Part shown: positions 28,432 through 35,079 of the stretch, piece by piece
Layout: each line of letters starts with the position of its first letter
Numbering within the stretch: the stretch's first letter is position 1
NCBI RefSeq assembly: GCF_946481145.1
Contig: NZ_CAMLMJ010000010.1
Location: 1 to 64,000, forward strand
Direction: 5' to 3'
DNA length: 64,000 nt
From: an uncultured Sediminibacterium sp.
GTDB taxonomy: Bacteria; Bacteroidota; Bacteroidia; Chitinophagales; Chitinophagaceae
Notes under the pieces: generated by a model
What the model was told of the DNA's origin: nothing
Databases searched by the model: none
The model's input: the letters and a program-made list of their open reading frames with translations, nothing else
Position numbers and translations under genes: made by a program

Positions 28432-28510
28432 AAAAAAAATCCCGACCATTTGGCCGGGATTCTATATCTAGTATTTTCTATTTCTTAAGCTTTAGCAAAT
28501 ACAACCCGGC
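28432..28510 (-). promoter_or_regulatory. Phe/Tyr attenuator: terminator and antiterminator of the pheA operon
   Basis: On the minus strand, AATCCCGGCC (28452-28461) pairs with GGTCGGGATT (28438-28447) across the loop AAAT, followed by T8 (28432-28439): an intrinsic terminator 70 nt before pheA. The 5' arm can instead pair through CCCGGC with GCCGGG (28505-28510), which lies within the leader peptide codons just after the Phe/Tyr run. That segment in turn can pair through CCGGGT with ACCTGG at codons 8-9 (28548-28553). These are the four mutually exclusive regions of classical ribosome-mediated attenuation. Confidence 0.87.
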
Positions 28511-28574
28511 TCCTTTGATTAAAGAAGTAATAAAAGAAAAAATAAAACCAGGTATTGTTTGCTTTTGTGTTCAT
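28485..28574 (-). CDS. Phe/Tyr-rich leader peptide of the aromatic operon
   Basis: A 29-codon open frame starting with ATG at 28574 and ending TAA at 28485. Residues 9-18 read WFYFFFYYFF, and the whole peptide has seven Phe, three Tyr and one Trp, far above chance. Translation speed through this run would sense charged tRNA-Phe and tRNA-Tyr. A ribosome stalled there leaves GCCGGG (codons 22-24) free to form the antiterminator, while a ribosome reaching the stop covers it and the terminator forms. The ATG is only 5 nt from an exact -7 box, so the mRNA may be nearly leaderless. The coding content is structural and regulatory; no stable protein is expected. Confidence 0.87.
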   Translation of the reverse strand: MNTKANNTWFYFFFYYFFNQRSRVVFAKA

Positions 28575-28579
28575 TGAGT

Positions 28580-28587
28580 CAAATATA
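28580..28587 (-). promoter_or_regulatory. -7 promoter element of the aromatic operon (TATATTTG)
   Basis: Exact TAnnTTTG match on the minus strand, with a 5-nt spacer to the leader-peptide ATG. TTG words upstream leave spacers of 16 or 23 nt rather than the usual 19-21, so the -33 box is uncertain. The gene at 33118 shows the same TATATTTG-5nt-ATG geometry. Confidence 0.6.
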
Positions 28588-28660
28588 GAACAGTAAATAA
28601 TACCAACCATCAAGTCATTAAAAAAAATTATACTAACAAACCTTCGTTTTCCTCGTCGTA

Positions 28661-28796
28661 TGTTTCAACCGGGGTTGAAACACTTCTCGGGATGACGATT
28701 GTTTATGAAACATAAAATACCTGAGTAAAGAACTTTGCCAAATACTGGAAACCGCCGTCATTTTGAGGAGCGCACATCACATCGCGATGAGCTGCG
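28661..28796. repeat. Inverted-repeat region between the pheA promoter and the small lipoprotein gene
   Basis: Contains a perfect 10-bp inverted repeat TGTTTCAACC/GGTTGAAACA (28661-28682, 2-nt loop), then GGGATGACG (28689-28697) facing CCGTCATTTTG (28755-28765) in inverse orientation. It has the look of a degenerate dispersed palindromic element. No gene was found between 28575 and 28926. Confidence 0.5.
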
Positions 28797-28798
28797 AC

Positions 28799-28830
28799 AA
28801 AAAAAAGCCCCTCCGTGGAAACGGAGCGGC
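28799..28830 (-). terminator. Terminator of the small lipoprotein gene
   Basis: On the minus strand GCCGCTCCGT pairs with ACGGAGGGGC (one mismatch) across a 4-nt loop and is followed by eight T residues. It lies about 95 nt after the 57-aa lipoprotein gene. Confidence 0.82.
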
Positions 28831-28926
28831 CTCTAACGATTGCTTGCCATATGAAAATTCTTATAGAAACCAGTACTGCCGGCAAGCAGGCCCTACTAAA
28901 CAGGAATCACCTGGTTTCGAATTCAA

Positions 28927-29100
28927 TTACTTAGCTACGGCTGTAGTATCAGCTGCAGGAGCAGTTGTGTCAGCAGCAGGAGCAGTTGTTGTATCTGCAG
29001 CTACCGGAGCAGCAGCAGTATCTGCAGTTGCTTCTTTGTTTTCACCTGAATTACATGCAGCGAAAGCGCCTAATGCCAGAACGACTAATAATTTTTTCAT
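28927..29100 (-). CDS. Small Ala/Thr-rich lipoprotein
   Basis: A 57-aa protein, starting MKKLLVVLALGAFAACNSGE, with a lipoprotein signal and cysteine at residue 16. The mature part is low complexity, made of repeats around APAADTT (AAPVAADTTTAPAADTTAPAADTT). The codon bias (GCT/GCA/ACT-rich with no stop in phase), the lipobox and a downstream intrinsic terminator support a real gene. Such tiny Ala/Thr/Pro-rich lipoproteins occur widely in Bacteroidota and have no assigned role. It is divergent from the sigma factor gene. Confidence 0.8.
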   Translation of the reverse strand: MKKLLVVLALGAFAACNSGENKEATADTAAAPVAADTTTAPAADTTAPAADTTAVAK

Positions 29101-29243
29101 TGTGTGGTTTTTTTTGAGTGATTTTGATGTTAATACCCGGATATAATAAAAGGTAACCCGGGTTATCGGATTTTTTTCAAAAAAAAGTTTTCGCAGTATT
29201 TTGGGTTACTTTTACCGACCTCAACGTATTAAAAGAACATTTA

Positions 29244-29810
29244 GTGAAAGCTGATACTAACGAACAAGCATTACTGAAAGGACTGGCAAATAACGATTCC
29301 AGGGCTATTGAGACCATCTACAAGGAGAATTTCAATACCATACAGGCTTTTATACTAAATAACAACGGTTCTTATGACGACGCCAGGGATATTTTTCAGG
29401 AAGCAATGATTGCGCTGTATGAAAAAGCACAAAGCGAATCATTTGTCTTAACCTGTCAAATTAAAACCTATGTATATTCCATATGCAGGCGTTTATGGCT
29501 TAAAAGACTTCAGCAATTGGGAAGGTATACTAATCAGGTGGACAGCCTGGAGGAGACTGTACCGGTGGAAGAAGACCTCGAAAACCATGAAAAACGAAAC
29601 GCCGCTTTCGCCATCATGGATCGGGCGATGAATAGTCTGGGAGAACCCTGCAAGAGCTTATTAGAAGGTTATTACCTTAAAAAAATGGGCATGCAGGAAT
29701 TGGCTTCGGAATTTGGTTATACCAATGCCGATAATGCCAAAAACCAAAAGTATAAATGTTTAATGCGCTTAAAGAAACTCTTCTTTGCGCAATATAATAT
29801 CGGAGAGTAA
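29244..29810 (+). CDS. ECF-type RNA polymerase sigma factor
   Basis: A 188-aa sigma-70 family protein of the ECF type, starting at GTG 29244. Region 2 is visible as IYKENFNTIQAFILNNNGSYDDARDIFQEAMIALYEK (about residues 24-60), and region 4 as LGEPCKSLLEGYYLKKMGMQELASEFGYTNADNAKNQKYKCLMRLKKLF (about 133-181). It would redirect RNA polymerase upon an envelope signal. It lies 5 nt from a gene for a membrane protein with an anti-sigma-like N-terminus and a periplasmic protease, its probable regulator. Confidence 0.9.
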   Translation: MKADTNEQALLKGLANNDSRAIETIYKENFNTIQAFILNNNGSYDDARDIFQEAMIALYEKAQSESFVLTCQIKTYVYSICRRLWLKRLQQLGRYTNQVDSLEETVPVEEDLENHEKRNAAFAIMDRAMNSLGEPCKSLLEGYYLKKMGMQELASEFGYTNADNAKNQKYKCLMRLKKLFFAQYNIGE

Positions 29811-29815
29811 GTACC

Positions 29816-30919
29816 ATGGATGATATTTTATTACTAGAAGCCATAGAAAGATACCTCAGCGACGACATGAGCGCCGAAGAGCGTACCTATTTCGAAAACC
29901 TCCGCAAAAACACCCCTGAGATCGACCAGATGGTTGTTGAACATAACATGTTCCTGCACCAGATGGATATGTATGCGGCCCACCGTAACCTCCGACACAG
30001 TATTCATGAAACCCACCAGCGCCTGCTCGAAAGAGGAGATATAAATGAAGGTGGCGACATCAGTACCCGTGGTCGTGTAATTCAGTTATGGAATAAATAC
30101 AAGCGCGTTACAGCTATTGCAGCAGGTGTAGGTGGTGTAATTGCCCTTTTTATCAGCGGTATTGTCATGTATTTTGCACCTGCTGTAAATGGCAACCAGT
30201 TGCAACAACTTAGCAACGATATTGCTGTGATCAAAAGAAACCAGCAGGTACAGGGTAACCTTATCAATGAAGTAAAAAGCAAATTACCCGAAGGTGTTCG
30301 CTTTGTCAGCGGTGGTTCCGGTTTCTTAATCGACCCTAAAGGCTATATTATTACCAATGCACACGTACTGAAAGGCTCTGGTGCTATTGTGGTAAACAGT
30401 AAAGGACAGGAATTCAGTGCTGATATCGTTCATATTGACCACGAAAAAGACCTGGCCCTCCTGAAAGTAACCGACAAAGAATTTGTTCCCCGTAAAAGCC
30501 TGCCATACGGTATCCGTAAAAACAGTTCTGACCTCGGAGAAGAAATCTATACACTCGGCTACCCACGTAATGAAATCGTATATGGAATGGGTTACCTGAG
30601 CGCACGCAGTGGACTGGAAGGCGACTCACTCTCCTACCAGCTTCAAATGAGTGCCAATCCAGGTAACTCAGGTGCACCGGTTCTCAACAGCAATGGTGAA
30701 ATCATCGGCGTACTCAGTACCAGACAGACTTCAGCAGAAGGTGTGGTATTCGCTGTTAAATCAAGAAATATATTCCGCATTGTTGATGCGTTCCGCAAAA
30801 GCGATACTGCAGAAAAAATAAAACTCCCATCAAAATCCAGCCTCAAAGGCGTACAACGCAAACAGCAGATCGCAGAAGTGGAAGACTGTGTTTTCTACGT
30901 TAAGGCGTTTGCGAAATAA
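29816..30919 (+). CDS. Membrane serine protease with anti-sigma-like N-terminus
   Basis: A 367-aa single-pass membrane protein. Residues 1-97 are cytoplasmic and begin with a short acidic helical segment (IERYLSDDMSAEERTYFENL) like those at the start of Bacteroidota anti-sigma factors. A membrane segment covers about 98-121. The periplasmic part (about 160-345) is a trypsin-like protease of the HtrA/S1 fold with His183 (TNAHVL), Asp212 (HEKDLALLKV) and Ser285 (NPGNSGAPV). No PDZ domain is present. It follows the sigma factor by 5 nt. The likely role is sensing or transducing an envelope signal to that sigma factor, by inference from context. Confidence 0.85.
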   Translation: MDDILLLEAIERYLSDDMSAEERTYFENLRKNTPEIDQMVVEHNMFLHQMDMYAAHRNLRHSIHETHQRLLERGDINEGGDISTRGRVIQLWNKYKRVTAIAAGVGGVIALFISGIVMYFAPAVNGNQLQQLSNDIAVIKRNQQVQGNLINEVKSKLPEGVRFVSGGSGFLIDPKGYIITNAHVLKGSGAIVVNSKGQEFSADIVHIDHEKDLALLKVTDKEFVPRKSLPYGIRKNSSDLGEEIYTLGYPRNEIVYGMGYLSARSGLEGDSLSYQLQMSANPGNSGAPVLNSNGEIIGVLSTRQTSAEGVVFAVKSRNIFRIVDAFRKSDTAEKIKLPSKSSLKGVQRKQQIAEVEDCVFYVKAFAK

Positions 30920-30920
30920 T

Positions 30921-30954
30921 TTGAAAATTTGAGAATTTGAAAATTTGAAAATGA
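30921..30954. repeat. Octanucleotide array (TTTGAAAA)
   Basis: Four units of 8-nt period (TTGAAAAT, TTGAGAAT, TTGAAAAT, TTGAAAAT) start one base after the protease stop codon. Confidence 0.8.
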
Positions 30955-30990
30955 GGGTTTTAAACATTGGTTTTGTTAATAATGAAATTA

Positions 30991-31028
30991 ATTAAAATAG
31001 CCCCTGCATTCGCAGGGGCTATTTTAAT
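30991..31028. terminator. Bidirectional intrinsic terminator
   Basis: A perfect 17-bp stem (ATTAAAATAGCCCCTGC and its complement) with loop ATTC, between the plus-strand protease gene and the minus-strand nucleotidyltransferase gene. Confidence 0.9.
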
Positions 31029-31048
31029 GATAAAATTATTTCTCCCAA

Positions 31049-31154
31049 ATCTGACATCTGCGATCTGAAATCTGAAATCTGACATCTGACATCTGACATC
31101 TGACATCTGCCATCTGCCATCCAAATCCGACATCAGCCATCAGACATCAGCCAT
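31049..31154. repeat. Heptanucleotide array (CTGACAT / CTGAAAT / CATCAGC)
   Basis: About fourteen 7-nt units: CTGACAT, CTGCGAT, CTGAAAT twice, CTGACAT four times, CTGCCAT twice, then CATCAGC/CATCAGA units. It lies just beyond the 3' end of the nucleotidyltransferase gene. It is one-sided, with no inverted partner. Confidence 0.93.
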
Positions 31155-31163
31155 TTTAGCTTC

Positions 31164-32066
31164 CTATTTCCAAAGACTACCCGGATACTCTCCCGCAGCT
31201 ACAAGTTTATTAATGCTCTCCTGCACTCCCGGTGCATCTTCTTTATAAGTTACACCAAACCACTGGGCTGAAGTAGGAATAACTTTTACTACACCTTTAC
31301 CTGACTGCACAAAATGTTTGGTTACGGTAGGGATGTAAAATTCAGATTTCAATTCTTGTCCATGTTCCTTGAGGAATGTTTCAAATAATGTTTCTGCATG
31401 ACCAATAAAACCAGGTGCGAAACAGAGGTAGTTCATACTTACCAGACTTGATTCAGGTAAGCTGGTCAGCTTCGCATCTTCCTCGTATACAATACCACCT
31501 TCCGGCTGGGCATATATTTTCGTACGTTCATTGATATCAGTAAGATTACCATCGGCACTTACTTCACAAACACCTCTGCTAACCGTACCATTATCACTCA
31601 AAGTATTTTTGAGGTGATAACCAATGATGCAGTAAGTCTGCTCATTGCATTCAGTAGTTAAAAAAGTATAGGCTTTTTCAAAAGCATCTTTTCCATAGAA
31701 ATCATCTGCATTAATAACAGCAAATGGCTCATTGATTTTTCCTTTACAGCACAATACTGCATGACCAGTACCCCATGGTTTGGAGCGATCTGCGGGAACT
31801 GCATAGCCATTGGTAAAGGCCGATAAATCCTGGTAAACATAATCGGTAGCAATTTTACCTTGTAATTTAGGCTCAAAAATGGCTTTAAACTGTTCAGCAA
31901 ATTCTTCACGGATGATAAATACAACTTTGCCAAATCCGGCACGAATTGCATCATAAATTGAATAATCCATGATAGTTTCGCCATCAGGACCGAAAGACTG
32001 AATTTGTTTCATACTGCCATAACGGCTCGCCATACCGGCTGCAAGAATCACTAAAGTCGGTTTCAT
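31164..32066 (-). CDS. Sugar-phosphate nucleotidyltransferase
   Basis: A 300-aa NTP-transferase fold protein with the N-terminal nucleotide-binding signature VILAAGMASRYGSMKQ (the usual GXGTR loop reads GMASRYG), PWGTGHAVLCC, and the metal-binding INADDFYG motif near residue 120. The C-terminal half has no left-handed beta helix. It probably transfers NMP to a sugar-1-phosphate (UDP- or dTDP-sugar formation), but the substrate cannot be told from the sequence. It stands alone on the minus strand, divergent from the PLP enzyme gene. Confidence 0.82.
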   Translation of the reverse strand: MKPTLVILAAGMASRYGSMKQIQSFGPDGETIMDYSIYDAIRAGFGKVVFIIREEFAEQFKAIFEPKLQGKIATDYVYQDLSAFTNGYAVPADRSKPWGTGHAVLCCKGKINEPFAVINADDFYGKDAFEKAYTFLTTECNEQTYCIIGYHLKNTLSDNGTVSRGVCEVSADGNLTDINERTKIYAQPEGGIVYEEDAKLTSLPESSLVSMNYLCFAPGFIGHAETLFETFLKEHGQELKSEFYIPTVTKHFVQSGKGVVKVIPTSAQWFGVTYKEDAPGVQESINKLVAAGEYPGSLWK

Positions 32067-32118
32067 AGTACAGTTTGATTCAACGAAACTATAACTTTCA
32101 GGCCTACAATAAGATAGG

Positions 32119-33006
32119 ATGTTGATAAATATTGAAAATATTTATATTCAGTCACTAAAGGAATTGTCCATAAATGGAATTCAAACCGACATACTCCGGC
32201 TTGATCTGGTGCACCCCATTATTAGTGGCAACAAATGGTTTAAATTAAAATATTACCTGGAAGAAGCTGTTGAACAAAACGCGCAATGCCTCGCCAGTTT
32301 TGGGGGCGCATATTCGAACCATATAGTGGCACTTGCCTGTGCAGGGTATGAAAAAGGTATTACCACCAAAGGTTTTATCAGGGGCGATCAAGCAACCCCG
32401 CTTTCTCCCACCCTGCTCGAAGCAAAGCAATATGGCATGGAATTGGTTTTTGTTGACAGAACTACTTACAGAGACAAAGATGCCATCATGCAACAATACC
32501 ATCAGCCGGGCATTTATTGGATACCCGAAGGAGGTTATGGAAAACTGGGTGCCAAAGGTGCGGGCGATATTTTAAGTACAGCAGATACATCGGGTTATGA
32601 CTATATCATCTGCGCAACCGGCACTGGCACTATGCTTAGCGGACTAATACAATCAGCTCAGGACAACCAAAACATCCTTGGCATCAGCGTATTGAAAAAT
32701 CATCACTCACTTATGAGTGAGGTTACTTCTCTCAATTATTCTAACAAAGACATGGCATTTGGCTCCATGCAGGGATATGATTTTGGAGGATATGCCAAAC
32801 ATACCCAATCGCTAATCGATTTCATGAACGAGCTTTGGCTGGCAGATCAATTACCCACTGATTTTGTCTATACCGCCAAATTATGTTACGGTGTCAGGGA
32901 TATGATCCAAACAAATCAAATTCTTCCAGGTAATCGTTTGCTGCTGATACATAGCGGCGGCTTACAGGGAAATCGTTCATTAGGCGCCGGCAAGCTTTTA
33001 TTTTAA
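32119..33006 (+). CDS. ACC deaminase / D-cysteine desulfhydrase family protein
   Basis: Fold-type II PLP enzyme of 295 aa. The PLP lysine lies in SGNKWFKLKY (Lys39), followed by LASFGGAYSNHIVALA and the phosphate-binding CATGTGTMLSGLI loop. GNRLLLIHSGGLQGNRSLG is the C-terminal part. Members deaminate 1-aminocyclopropane-1-carboxylate or desulfhydrate D-cysteine; which one applies is unclear without active-site comparison. The protein is shorter than most (about 325-340 aa), having lost N-terminal residues. It is divergent from the nucleotidyltransferase gene. Confidence 0.85.
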   Translation: MLINIENIYIQSLKELSINGIQTDILRLDLVHPIISGNKWFKLKYYLEEAVEQNAQCLASFGGAYSNHIVALACAGYEKGITTKGFIRGDQATPLSPTLLEAKQYGMELVFVDRTTYRDKDAIMQQYHQPGIYWIPEGGYGKLGAKGAGDILSTADTSGYDYIICATGTGTMLSGLIQSAQDNQNILGISVLKNHHSLMSEVTSLNYSNKDMAFGSMQGYDFGGYAKHTQSLIDFMNELWLADQLPTDFVYTAKLCYGVRDMIQTNQILPGNRLLLIHSGGLQGNRSLGAGKLLF

Positions 33007-33012
33007 CTATTT

Positions 33013-33077
33013 ATTGCCACTGAGGACACAGAATTACACAGAAGGATTCAGTGCTTTTCTGTGTATTCAGTGGCAAT
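33013..33077. terminator. Long imperfect palindrome after the PLP enzyme gene
   Basis: Outer arms ATTGCCACTGA (33013-33023) and TCAGTGGCAAT (33067-33077) are perfect, and inner ACACAGAA/TTCTGTGT add a second helix. It starts 7 nt past the stop codon. No T-tract follows, so it may be a dispersed palindrome that also terminates. Confidence 0.6.
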
Positions 33078-33104
33078 CACCCGAATTTTAATCCCCATGC
33101 ACTA

Positions 33105-33112
33105 TATATTTG
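33105..33112 (+). promoter_or_regulatory. -7 promoter element (TATATTTG), 5 nt before ATG
   Basis: Exact TAnnTTTG match with only 5 nt to the ATG at 33118, implying a leaderless or nearly leaderless transcript. The geometry equals that of the aromatic operon leader peptide. Confidence 0.55.
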
Positions 33113-33117
33113 TATGA

Positions 33118-34131
33118 ATGAAACACTGGAGCCTGTTATTTATTATTTGTCTTGGAAGTATCATGCACCTGTCTGCACAAAGAGCTTTGCCGGGATTTAC
33201 CATTCAGGAATTAGGAAAGGGAAAAGTTAGCATCAGTTGGATCAACCCATATCCTACCTGTAATCAACTGGCCATTCAACGCTCTACTGACAGCATCAAT
33301 TTCAGAACCATATTTTCGGCACAATCGCCCGAACTGCCACGCAATGGTTATGTTGATACTAAAGTGCCTCCTGCTCCAAAAGTTTATTACCGCATATTCT
33401 ATGTGCTCGCTGGGGGCAATTACTTTTTTACTGATATTAAAAAATCATCCGATAATACTGTTGAAGAGACAGTTAAAAAAGCAGATAATGTTTCCGAACG
33501 AATCATTATACCTGCAGACATCCTTAAAAAAGACAGTACGGCCAATGGAACAACAGAAAAATTGATTCGCATTTACAAGCGTGATCAATTTGTATATACA
33601 TTGAATACAGAGGAATACCGTCTCTTCAGAGACTCCATCATCAAATACACACAGGATTCTTTATCATTGATTAAATCGGGTGAAATCAACTGGAAACCAT
33701 TCATTCCAAAACCGAAAGAATATGTAAGTGTATTTGTAAAAGACACATTACTGGTACAAATTGAACTCCCCTTCTATAAAAGATTCAAAGACTCTATTGC
33801 CGCCAACACAAAAGATACCCTTACCAATATCACTACCTTCCGCGCAGAGCTTTCCCGCTTTGTTCCCAAACCAGTTTGGAAACCATCGGTATATGTGTAC
33901 ACCAACAACAACGGCTACCTCAACATAAGTCTGCCTGCACAGGACTTTCAAGCCTACCATATTGTTTTCTTCGACCAGCAAGGAAAAGAACTCTTCCGCA
34001 TCCAGAAAATGAAAGAAGCAGAACTGATTTTAGACAAAGCCAATTTCAAAAAAAGCGGATGGTATGAATTTGAACTTTTCAAACAAAATGTTCTTGTAGA
34101 GAAGAATAAGTTTTTCCTGCAAAAAGACTGA
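33118..34131 (+). CDS. Secreted protein of unknown function with fibronectin-like N-terminus
   Basis: A 337-aa exported protein (signal peptide to about residue 20, LSAQ). Residues 25-105 look like a fibronectin type III-like fold (ISWINPYPTCNQLAIQRSTD and VYYRIFYVLAGGNYFFTD). The middle is polar and rich in Lys, Asp and Thr. The last 60 residues (YHIVFFDQQGKELFRIQ, FKKSGWYEFELFKQNVLVE) resemble a compact beta-sandwich as in type IX secretion sorting domains, but the match is only by pattern. No catalytic motif was seen. It has its own promoter box and is followed by a strong palindrome shared with the convergent lipB gene. Confidence 0.75.
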   Translation: MKHWSLLFIICLGSIMHLSAQRALPGFTIQELGKGKVSISWINPYPTCNQLAIQRSTDSINFRTIFSAQSPELPRNGYVDTKVPPAPKVYYRIFYVLAGGNYFFTDIKKSSDNTVEETVKKADNVSERIIIPADILKKDSTANGTTEKLIRIYKRDQFVYTLNTEEYRLFRDSIIKYTQDSLSLIKSGEINWKPFIPKPKEYVSVFVKDTLLVQIELPFYKRFKDSIAANTKDTLTNITTFRAELSRFVPKPVWKPSVYVYTNNNGYLNISLPAQDFQAYHIVFFDQQGKELFRIQKMKEAELILDKANFKKSGWYEFELFKQNVLVEKNKFFLQKD

Positions 34132-34149
34132 GGGAACAGATGAACAGAG

Positions 34150-34217
34150 GAACAGAGGAATATCCAACGTCCAATGTCCAAATAATTGGTAATTGGACGT
34201 TGGATATTCCTCTGTTC
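34150..34217. terminator. 26-bp perfect inverted repeat between convergent genes
   Basis: Arms 34150-34175 and 34192-34217 are exactly complementary over 26 nt with a 16-nt loop. The words inside are GAACAGAG (8-nt period) and CCAACGT, CCAATGT, CCAAATA (7-nt period). Related copies lie at 36.1, 36.8 and 52.1 kb. Its position suits a shared terminator. Confidence 0.88.
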
Positions 34218-34223
34218 TTCTGT

Positions 34224-34919
34224 TTAGCACAGCGCCACTTCAAACACTGCTTCAAAATGTTTTTTCAATCTTTCTTTTGCTTCTTCAAAATCCACTTCTC
34301 TTCCTAATTCTTTTTGCAGTGAGGTTACCTGCTTGCCTACGATACCACAGGGAACAATATGATCGAAATAGCTGAGGTCGGTATTTATGTTGAAGGCAAA
34401 GCCATGCATGGTAATCCATCGGCTGCATTTGATGCCCATGGCACAGATCTTTCTTTCTTTGCCGGGTATATCGGGGTCGAGCCAAACGCCTGTTTCGCCT
34501 TTGCTCCGTTCTCCTTTTAGGCCATAATCGGCCATGGTAAGTATGATTACTTCTTCCAGGCTACGCAGGTACCAGCCCAGATCAGTTTTAAACTGTTCCA
34601 GGTCAATGATCGGATAACCTACGATCTGCTGCGGACCATGAAATGTTATATCGCCACCCCTGTTAATATGGAAATACTCAATACCCCTTGCTGCCATTTC
34701 TTCCGGAGCAATTAGGATATGTTCCTCTTTTCCACTTTTTCCGAGGGTATAAACGGGTGAATGTTCTACAAACAACAGGTGATGCGGGGGCAGTGCAGCA
34801 GTAGCATCCTCACGGTGCTTCGCTTTCATCTCCACTTTCTCCTTCAGCATCTCCTCCTGCCGATCCCATACCGATTTATACGACCGATATCCGAGGTCTT
34901 CAAAAAATACTGACTGCAT
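34224..34919 (-). CDS. lipB: Lipoyl(octanoyl) transferase
   Basis: Transfers octanoate from acyl carrier protein to lipoyl domains in lipoic-acid synthesis. The 231-aa protein shows LLFVEHSPVYTLGKSG, HINRGGDITFHGPQQIVGYPI, the catalytic lysine Lys157 in ERKICAMGIK, TMHGFAFNINTDL, and the catalytic cysteine Cys191 in HIVPCGIVGK. lipA is not in the window. The start at 34919 abuts a 7-nt repeat array in the divergent region shared with the pseudouridine synthase gene. Confidence 0.95.
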   Translation of the reverse strand: MQSVFFEDLGYRSYKSVWDRQEEMLKEKVEMKAKHREDATAALPPHHLLFVEHSPVYTLGKSGKEEHILIAPEEMAARGIEYFHINRGGDITFHGPQQIVGYPIIDLEQFKTDLGWYLRSLEEVIILTMADYGLKGERSKGETGVWLDPDIPGKERKICAMGIKCSRWITMHGFAFNINTDLSYFDHIVPCGIVGKQVTSLQKELGREVDFEEAKERLKKHFEAVFEVALC

Positions 34920-34926
34920 GATGCAA

Positions 34927-35070
34927 AGAAACAGAGAAATAAGGAATAAGGAATACGAAATAAGGAATACGAAATAAGGAATATGGAAGGTCAGGGATAG
35001 GTTGGGGAATTATGAAATAGTAATGACCTACTTTCTCATTCCTTATTTCATATTCCTTATTTCTCTGTTT
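34927..35070. repeat. Inverted heptanucleotide arrays between divergent genes
   Basis: Seven AATAAGG/GAATACG-type 7-nt units (about 34936-34990) face five complementary CTTATTT/CATATTC units (about 35036-35070), with GAAACAGAG and CTCTGTTTC at the outer ends. Unlike most such arrays it separates divergent genes, so it cannot be a terminator for either. The frame of the next gene is open across its right half. Confidence 0.93.
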
Positions 35071-35079
35071 CTTTGCTCC

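Noticed and set aside
28763..29146. A 127-codon plus-strand open frame rich in Val, Ser and Ala
   Set aside because: It is the antisense of the small lipoprotein gene (28927-29100) and of the terminator region. The lipobox and codon pattern favour the minus strand.
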